Program-made: the position numbers and the translations under genes
Notes under the pieces: model-generated
What the model was told of the DNA's origin: nothing
The model's input: only the letters and a program-made list of their open reading frames with translations
Databases searched by the model: none
Part shown: positions 13,230-17,824 of the stretch, in pieces
Layout of the letters: each line of letters starts with the position of its first letter
Numbering within the stretch: position 1 is the first letter of the stretch
Assembly (NCBI GenBank): GCA_965646165.1
Contig: CBFFYP010000087.1
Span: 1 to 17,824, forward strand
Reading direction: 5' to 3'
Length of the DNA stretch: 17,824 nt
From: MGBC114844 sp910585855
Lineage (GTDB): Bacteria; Bacillota; Clostridia; Lachnospirales; Lachnospiraceae

Positions 13230-13512
13230 AAAAGGGGCGTGTTTAGCCCGGAGGATAGGGAAGCGAATGTTTTATGGTTGGTAAAATCTTTTCTTACACT
13301 TGTTTCGTTTCGGTTGTGGTGAGGGCGAATTGCGCCCCGGTTCGTCTGGTTGGATGAACCGAAATCAGAAGCCGTAGACTTTCTTATCGTTTGGAGCGGA
13401 GCAGGCAAAAGACAGAAGCAAACCGCCTCTGGCGTCCGGTGAAAGCTAATTCTTTTCGGCAGCATCCTGTTTTATCCTATCTCCAAAAGTCGAATGAAAA
13501 TTTGTTATAAAC

Positions 13513-14283
13513 TTATTGCAGTTTTCCTTCTGCCCGCAGTTGTTCTCTTTTTTCATGTATAGCTGCAAGTACAATCTGTTTGGCTTTTTGGGCTTGTTCT
13601 TTTGTAAGGGCTTTTATTCCTTTTAAGGGATATTCTATTCCAAGGTTTTCATATTTTACTACTCCCATAGTATGGTAAGGGAGGATGTCTAAGGCTTTTA
13701 GATTTTGAAGTTCTCCAAGGAAAAGACCTAATTGGCGGAGAGAAGCGGCATTGTCTGTAATAGTGGGCACTACTACATGACGAACCCAAAGAGGAATCTT
13801 TTTTTTGTCCAAATAACGTGCAAAATCAAGAACAGGTTCATTTGGGTGACTGCATAGTTTATAATGTTCCTGTGAATTGATATGTTTTATATCAAGCATT
13901 ACCAGATCGGTGACAGCCATTAATCTGTCAAATTGTGCAGTAATTTTTGGATTTTCTTTTTGATATGTGATACCAGAAGTATCCAGACAGGTATGAATTT
14001 GTCGTTCTTTTGCTTTTTCAAACAGTTCTGTTACAAATTTTATTTGCATAAGAGGCTCTCCTCCTGTTGCGGTAAGACCGCCTCCTGATAGAAAAGGTCG
14101 ATAGCGCTCATAATCAGTTAGAATTTCTTCTGCTGATTTTTGCTGTCCTGTATTTGGAGTCCATGTGTCAGGATTATGGCAGTATAGACAACGCATTGGG
14201 CAGCCTTGAAAAAAGACAACATACCGAATACCCGGACCATCTACTGTTCCAAAAGTTTCTATAGAATGAATATAGCCGTTCAT
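13513..14283 (-). CDS. pflA: Pyruvate formate-lyase activating enzyme
   Basis: PflA is a radical SAM enzyme that takes a hydrogen atom from a glycine of pyruvate formate-lyase, leaving the stable glycyl radical needed for catalysis. The 256-residue protein has the iron-sulfur motif CPMRCLYC with Cys28, Cys32 and Cys35, following VDGPGIRYVVFFQG. GGGLTATGGEPL, further on, is the SAM-contacting GGE stretch; LDTSG and LDIKH follow the usual order. AGGAGGG precedes the ATG at 14283. The gene follows the pyruvate formate-lyase parts on the same strand, but a hairpin terminator lies in between, so it is reached by read-through or by its own weak promoter. Its target glycine here sits in the separate 80-residue protein. 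Confidence 0.95.
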   Translation of the reverse strand: MNGYIHSIETFGTVDGPGIRYVVFFQGCPMRCLYCHNPDTWTPNTGQQKSAEEILTDYERYRPFLSGGGLTATGGEPLMQIKFVTELFEKAKERQIHTCLDTSGITYQKENPKITAQFDRLMAVTDLVMLDIKHINSQEHYKLCSHPNEPVLDFARYLDKKKIPLWVRHVVVPTITDNAASLRQLGLFLGELQNLKALDILPYHTMGVVKYENLGIEYPLKGIKALTKEQAQKAKQIVLAAIHEKREQLRAEGKLQ

Positions 14284-14309
14284 GTAGCCCTCCTTTTTTG
14301 ATAAATAAA

Positions 14310-14362
14310 AAAAGACTATTACATGAAGTTTTTAGTAGGATTCTTTCGTGTAATAGTCTTTT
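14310..14362 (-). terminator. Terminator between the glycyl-radical subunit gene and pflA
   Basis: On the minus strand AAAAGACTATTACA.GAA (14362-14344) pairs with TTC.TGTAATAGTCTTTT (14327-14310), followed by TTTATTTAT. Partial read-through would give less pflA than pyruvate formate-lyase message. Confidence 0.85.
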
Positions 14363-14397
14363 AATAGTTTTTTGATAGATTTTAGGAGATGGAGTAA

Positions 14398-14640
14398 TTA
14401 AATCGCCTGATGGAAGGTACGAGAAATTACTTCATCTTGTTGTTTCTTAGAAAGATTGATAAAATTTACTGCATAACCAGATACACGGATGGTAAGCTGA
14501 GGATATTTTTCTGGATGCGCTTGTGCATCTAATAAGGTATCCCGGTTTAAGACATTTACATTTAAGTGATGTCCTCCCTTTTCCGCATATCCATCTAACA
14601 TTGCTACTAAGTTATCAATTTGTTGTTTATTTGCTGCCAT
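14398..14640 (-). CDS. grcA: Stand-alone glycyl-radical domain of pyruvate formate-lyase
   Basis: The 80-residue protein equals the C-terminal end of a normal pyruvate formate-lyase. It runs from the helix DNLVAMLDGYAEKGGHHLNV through NRDTLLDAQAHPEKYPQLT to the radical loop RVSGYAV (52-58), with Gly55 as the radical site, and ends in a helix, KKQQDEVISRTF. E. coli GrcA (YfiD) is a longer stand-alone domain that repairs an oxygen-cut enzyme. Here the core gene has no such domain at all, so this protein is probably an obligatory subunit rather than a spare part. AAAGGAG precedes the ATG. It is the last gene before the terminator in the transcript starting at the pyruvate formate-lyase core. Confidence 0.93.
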   Translation of the reverse strand: MAANKQQIDNLVAMLDGYAEKGGHHLNVNVLNRDTLLDAQAHPEKYPQLTIRVSGYAVNFINLSKKQQDEVISRTFHQAI

Positions 14641-14714
14641 ATTAATTTTCTCCTTTTTAATCTATATATTTTTGTCTATAAGTTTAACAATACCTAAACA
14701 AAAGATAAATAAAA

Positions 14715-14933
14715 CTAATCTTCTTGATCAGGCTCTTCCTGAAAAGTAGGAATTTGACAAGCCATTTGTTTGGAATTACACTCTAAAGATTTTGTTTCTT
14801 TGATATGCCTAACTCGGTTAGCCTGTACGGCAGTTTTAGATGCAGCTACATCTACATTCATATGTCCGCCGCCCTTCGCCATAAAATGATCCAGCATGGC
14901 TACAATATCTTCTTCTAAAAGTTCTTCTTTCAT
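14715..14933 (-). CDS. Truncated relative of the glycyl-radical domain without the radical loop
   Basis: The 72-residue protein starts like its neighbour. DIVAMLDHFMAKGGGHMNVDV (about 9-29) lines up with DNLVAMLDGYAEKGGHHLNVNV of the 80-residue subunit. After that the resemblance stops: there is no HPEKYPQ stretch and no RVSGY loop. A different basic, then acidic tail follows, with Cys52 and Cys59. It cannot carry the radical. It has a good ribosome binding site (AAAGGA, eight bases from ATG) and lies between the core gene and the radical subunit gene, so it is likely translated. It could occupy the radical-domain site of the core, as a placeholder, chaperone or inhibitor. A decayed duplicate is the simpler alternative. 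Confidence 0.75.
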   Translation of the reverse strand: MKEELLEEDIVAMLDHFMAKGGGHMNVDVAASKTAVQANRVRHIKETKSLECNSKQMACQIPTFQEEPDQED

Positions 14934-15064
14934 AAATAAAATCCTTTCATTTTCGTGAAAAATCCGTTATTACAAAGCATACTTTACACTAAATGCCAGA
15001 TACAAGAAAACATTTGAAATTACTGCTTTGCTCTCTCTAGATTTCGGAGTCATGGAAGGAAGCT

Positions 15065-17176
15065 TTACAATTTACCAAGATCAAGATCTAAATTATTGGT
15101 AAATATTTTATCGTCTTTTCCTAAAGCTCCCGGAATAATAGAAAAGGTATTAGAAATACCATCCTGTGCATCCCGAAATGGCAGTTTGGCTACAGAAGCT
15201 AAAGAAGCTAATGCCCCGTGAGAATCTCGCCCATGCATAGGATTTGCACCCGGAGCAAATGCTTCTCCCTGTACTCTTCCATCTGGTGTCGATCCAGTAT
15301 TATTTCCGTAAGTTACATTAGAAGTAATCGTTAAAATAGAAGTAGTAGGGATGCTGTCCCGATAGGTGTAATGGCTTCGTATCATATTCATAAATCGTGT
15401 TACTACTTCTACAGCAATCTCATCTACCCGATCATCATTGTTTCCATATTTAGGAAAATCCCCTTCTATTTCATACCCGGTTACTACATTTTTAGCAATA
15501 CCAATTACTTTTTTCTCAGTCTTTGCTGTCTGTGGATTTTTTATTTTCTTTGTAATTTCTACGTCGCTGCGAATTACTTTTACTTTGGCATATTTAATAG
15601 CGGAAAGAGAATCGGCAACGACAGATAGTCCAGCAATTCCTGTTGCAAAATACCGTTTTACTTCTTTATCATGCAGAGCCATTTGAAGCCGTTCGTAGGA
15701 GTATTTATCATGCATATAGTGAATTACATTTAGTGTATTGACATAGACACCTGCCAGCCACTCCATCATTTCGATATATTTATTGAATACGTCTTCATAA
15801 TCTAAATAATCTCCCTCTACTGGACGGAATTTTGGAGCAACTTGAACACCTGTAATTTCATCAACTCCTCCATTGATTGCATAGAGCAGGCATTTGGCAA
15901 GGTTCGCCCTTGCACCGAAAAACTGCATTTCTTTTCCGACTTTCATAGAAGATACACAACATGCAATCGCATAGTCATCTCCATGTGTTATCCGCATCAG
16001 ATCATCGTTTTCATATTGGACGGAGGAAGTTTCAATCGAAACTTTTGCACAGAATTTTTTGAAATTTTCCGGCAGGTGGGTAGACCAAAGTACGGTCATA
16101 TTTGGCTCTGGTGAAGTCCCCAGATTATGCAGTGTATGCAGATAACGGAAGGAAGATTTGGTCACTAAAGGGCGTCCGTCAATTCCCAAACCAGCAATTG
16201 ATTCTGTTACCCAAGTAGGATCACCTGCAAATAGTGCATTATATTCTGGAGTACGGGCAAATTTTACCAGTCTTAGTTTCATTACAAAGTGATCGATAAA
16301 TTCTTGTATTTCTTCTTCAGTGAAAGTACCATTTTTTAAATCTCTTTCTGCGTAGCAGTCGATAAAAGTGGAGGTACGTCCTAATGACATCGCAGCTCCA
16401 TTTTGTTCTTTTACTGCTGCCAGGTAACCAAAATAAAGTGCCTGAATGGCTTCCTGTACATTTGCAGCAGGTTTCGAAATATCCATTCCATAGATAACTG
16501 CTAACTGTTTTAGTTCTTTTAAAGCCTTAATCTGTTCCGATAATTCTTCTCTGTCACGAATCACATCCGGCATCATAACCGCAGGAGTAGATGCTTTTTG
16601 CTCTTCTTTGTCTTGAATTAAGAAATCGACCCCATAAAGAGCAACCCGGCGGTAATCGCCGATAATTCGTCCACGCCCATAGGCATCTGGCAGCCCTGTA
16701 ATAATATGATTCGAACGGCATCTTCTCATCTCTGGTGTATAAACATCAAATACGCCAGCGTTATGTGTTTTTCGATGAACAGTAAAAAATTCTTCGATTT
16801 CCGGATCAATTTGATATCCGTTTGTAGTCAGTGCTGCTTTTGCCATATTGATTCCGCCGTAAGGCTGCAGAGAACGTTTAAAAGGTTTATCTGTCTGAAA
16901 CCCAACAATTTTTTCAAGATCTTTATTTAAATACCCTGCCGCATGGGAGGTAATAGTAGAAGGAATCTTGGTATCCATATCCAAAACTCCGCCCGCTTCC
17001 CGTTCCTGTTTGGATAACTCTAAAACTTGTTCCCAAAGTGTTGTAGTAGCTTTGGTAGGACCTGCTAGAAAAGTATCATCTCCAAAATAAGGAGTATAAT
17101 TTTTCTGAATAAAATCTCTTACATCCACTTCTGTTTCCCATTTACCGCCAACAAAATCTTTCCATTCTGGTTTCAT
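15065..17176 (-). CDS. pflB: Pyruvate formate-lyase catalytic core lacking the glycyl-radical domain
   Basis: The enzyme turns pyruvate and CoA into acetyl-CoA and formate during fermentation. The 703-residue protein covers the ten-strand barrel: GRGRIIGDYRRVALYG (167-182), SIETSSVQYEND (380-391) and IACCVSSM (404-411) with the catalytic pair Cys406-Cys407, then QFFGARANLAK. It ends with the family stretch FSIIPGALGKDDKI and a short tail, where normal enzymes (about 740-760 residues) go on into the glycyl-radical domain. The missing domain is encoded separately at 14640-14398. No remnant of it and no frameshift is seen after the stop. A strong promoter and AGGAGG precede the start. 14934-15064 is untranslated; its minus-strand sequence holds only a weak promoter-like stretch. 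Confidence 0.95.
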   Translation of the reverse strand: MKPEWKDFVGGKWETEVDVRDFIQKNYTPYFGDDTFLAGPTKATTTLWEQVLELSKQEREAGGVLDMDTKIPSTITSHAAGYLNKDLEKIVGFQTDKPFKRSLQPYGGINMAKAALTTNGYQIDPEIEEFFTVHRKTHNAGVFDVYTPEMRRCRSNHIITGLPDAYGRGRIIGDYRRVALYGVDFLIQDKEEQKASTPAVMMPDVIRDREELSEQIKALKELKQLAVIYGMDISKPAANVQEAIQALYFGYLAAVKEQNGAAMSLGRTSTFIDCYAERDLKNGTFTEEEIQEFIDHFVMKLRLVKFARTPEYNALFAGDPTWVTESIAGLGIDGRPLVTKSSFRYLHTLHNLGTSPEPNMTVLWSTHLPENFKKFCAKVSIETSSVQYENDDLMRITHGDDYAIACCVSSMKVGKEMQFFGARANLAKCLLYAINGGVDEITGVQVAPKFRPVEGDYLDYEDVFNKYIEMMEWLAGVYVNTLNVIHYMHDKYSYERLQMALHDKEVKRYFATGIAGLSVVADSLSAIKYAKVKVIRSDVEITKKIKNPQTAKTEKKVIGIAKNVVTGYEIEGDFPKYGNNDDRVDEIAVEVVTRFMNMIRSHYTYRDSIPTTSILTITSNVTYGNNTGSTPDGRVQGEAFAPGANPMHGRDSHGALASLASVAKLPFRDAQDGISNTFSIIPGALGKDDKIFTNNLDLDLGKL

Positions 17177-17238
17177 CTATTAATTCCTCCTAGTTTTTCT
17201 ATAAGGCTGATTTGACTTTCCTGAATGTTACGGTTCTT

Positions 17239-17268
17239 ATTATATTATGAATACTGTATACACGTCAA
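17239..17268 (-). promoter_or_regulatory. Promoter of the pyruvate formate-lyase locus
   Basis: On the minus strand TTGACG (17268-17263) and TATAAT (17244-17239) are 18 bases apart, giving an untranslated leader of about 55 bases that ends in AGGAGG. Confidence 0.75.
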
Positions 17269-17377
17269 GGTAGAGAAAAAATTACCAAAATGTGCTGTAA
17301 AAATTCTATCTTTCGATCTTAACTTGAACCATAACCTTTGCTATCGAAAAATTTTATAGGAGAATTAGATTTATGGA

Positions 17378-17749
17378 TCAGGTTATAAGTGTTTCAAATA
17401 ACCACAATTCTATGGTATCTACAACTTCTTGTGTACTTCGTGTTTTTATCTCAAGAATTGGTTTATTCCAATTATTGTCTAAAATTGCTACAAGGTGATA
17501 GCACCCTTTTATATCACCTTCAGGATACCACCCTAAATCAATAGCAAGCGTATGTTTTATGGGGTTCTTGTTCTCCTTATGAGTGTATTCTGTTACTATA
17601 TATAGTATATCCTGTACAAACATAAATAACCATGCTTCATCATTTTGTTTTATATCATCTGGTTCTATATCACTCAATTTATTCCACATAATTTTCCAGT
17701 TTGGTGCGAGGCGAAATGGTTTTAATTTATTCCATAATATGTCATTCAT
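17378..17749 (-). CDS. Unidentified small protein next to an IS200/IS605-type end
   Basis: I do not recognise this 123-residue protein. It is rich in aromatic residues, especially Trp, has no signal peptide or membrane segment, and mixes predicted strands and helices (WLFMFVQDILYIVTEY, HLVAILDNNW, QEVVDTIELWLF). It looks like a compact cytosolic domain. The ATG at 17749 follows AAAGGAA by seven bases. An in-frame start at 17815 would translate the adjoining hairpin into MRLLPPPKGSGFPPTTTE, which is a hairpin read as protein and not a real N-terminus. Lying directly at a transposon end, it may be a gene carried on accessory DNA or one whose upstream region the transposon invaded. Confidence 0.65.
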   Translation of the reverse strand: MNDILWNKLKPFRLAPNWKIMWNKLSDIEPDDIKQNDEAWLFMFVQDILYIVTEYTHKENKNPIKHTLAIDLGWYPEGDIKGCYHLVAILDNNWNKPILEIKTRSTQEVVDTIELWLFETLIT

Positions 17750-17764
17750 AAATAAATTCCTTTC

Positions 17765-17824
17765 TGTTGTCGTAGGCGGAAACCCACTGCCTTTAGGCGG
17801 TGGGAGAAGCCTCATAAATTCTTG
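17765..17824 (-). mobile_element. Right end of an IS200/IS605-type element (rest outside the window)
   Basis: Read on the minus strand from the window edge, CAAGAATTTATGAGGCTTC is followed by the hairpin CCCACCGCCT-AA-AGGCAGTGGG (17804-17783), then GTTTCC. This order resembles the right ends of IS200/IS605-type elements, which form the 3' part of the guide RNA used by TnpB. If so, tnpB lies beyond position 17824 and the bases just below 17780 would be the guide. The inner boundary is my estimate; only the hairpin is certain. Confidence 0.5.

Larger units (their letters stand above)
12686..13469. repeat. Dispersed hairpin repeat, full copy: two large adjacent hairpins
   Basis: The non-coding element starts at GGACGCCAGA (12686-12695) and carries the inverted edge TCTGGCGTCC at 13428-13437; similarity to copy B continues to GCAGCATCCT near 13469. 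Hairpin 1: 12690-12712 pairs perfectly over 23 bases with 12993-13015. Hairpin 2: 13112-13138 pairs perfectly over 27 bases with 13404-13430. Each has a small apical hairpin inside it (12897-12928 and 13196-13229). The outer arms (12686-12896 and 13230-13437) are themselves related in inverted orientation and both hold the GGGCG-AATTG-CGCCC hairpin, so the whole may come from two inverted copies joined together. It fills the gap between the convergent MarR and pflA genes. Frames that cross it lack ribosome binding sites. 13470-13512 shows nothing recognisable. Confidence 0.85.

Noticed and set aside
12595..13465. Several 66-124 residue open frames within the large repeat, and similar ones at 8120-8631
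   Set aside because: They share sequence only because the repeat is shared, occur on both strands, have no ribosome binding sites and differ in length between copies.
12686..13469. A CRISPR array or clustered short repeats
   Set aside because: The repeats are long, few and mostly inverted, with no regular spacers and no cas genes nearby.
14661..14690. An internal promoter for the 80-residue radical subunit gene (TTGTTA, 18 bases, TATAGA)
   Set aside because: The transcript would begin almost on the ribosome binding site and the boxes are weak, so cotranscription from the core gene is more likely.
14398..15065. pflB as a frameshifted pseudogene rather than a split enzyme
   Set aside because: 131 bases with no radical-domain remnant follow the core stop, and both downstream frames have their own start codons and ribosome binding sites, so one lost base cannot explain it.
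17750..17815. An upstream start at 17815 for the small protein at the right edge
   Set aside because: The extra 22 residues come from a hairpin with proline/glycine-rich nonsense, and the ATG at 17749 has a good ribosome binding site.

Overview
The window looks like a piece of a low-GC Gram-positive anaerobe chromosome, most likely a Lachnospiraceae-type Clostridia. The reasons are the gene families (a short clostridial-type glucose-6-phosphate isomerase, a DUF5685 protein, a TSCPD protein, a FabT-like MarR regulator and pyruvate formate-lyase), the AT-rich intergenic DNA, the strong AGGAGG-type ribosome binding sites and the consensus sigma-A promoters. No species can be named from the sequence alone. 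No tRNA, rRNA or CRISPR array was seen.

Layout. 1-262 is one copy of a dispersed, hairpin-rich non-coding repeat. 274-1695 (minus) holds an orphan murG behind a small TSCPD protein gene. 1902-2600 (plus) is mtnN, divergent from these. A promoter and a folded leader RNA candidate (2700-2774) precede an unidentified membrane/coiled-coil protein gene (2817-3785). This is followed by pgi (3875-5221) and its terminator. A second kind of folded intergenic element (5333-5454) separates pgi from a convergent pair, an EAL/GGDEF-like signalling protein and a Nudix hydrolase (8049-5502, minus). 8229-8592 is a shortened copy of the repeat. 8779-11236 (plus) is a tight cluster: flavodoxin, membrane zinc ribbon, DUF5685 protein and J-domain protein. 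A convergent small alarmone synthetase gene (12056-11298) and a divergent FabT-like regulator gene (12246-12683) follow. 12686-13469 is the most complete copy of the repeat, made of two large adjacent hairpins.

The right part is a pyruvate formate-lyase locus on the minus strand. The catalytic core (17176-15065) stops exactly before the glycyl-radical domain. That domain is a separate 80-residue protein (14640-14398). A 72-residue relative that has lost the glycyl-radical loop lies between them (14933-14715). The activating enzyme pflA (14283-13513) comes last, behind a hairpin terminator. The core supplies the two active-site cysteines, the small protein supplies the radical glycine, and PflA installs the radical. 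An active enzyme would therefore have to be assembled from two gene products. At the right edge a small unidentified gene (17749-17378) sits next to what looks like the right end of an IS200/IS605-type element.

The two most interesting items are the split pyruvate formate-lyase with its truncated radical-domain relative, and the family of long-hairpin repeats with compensatory changes in their apical stems. Neither was checked against a database here.
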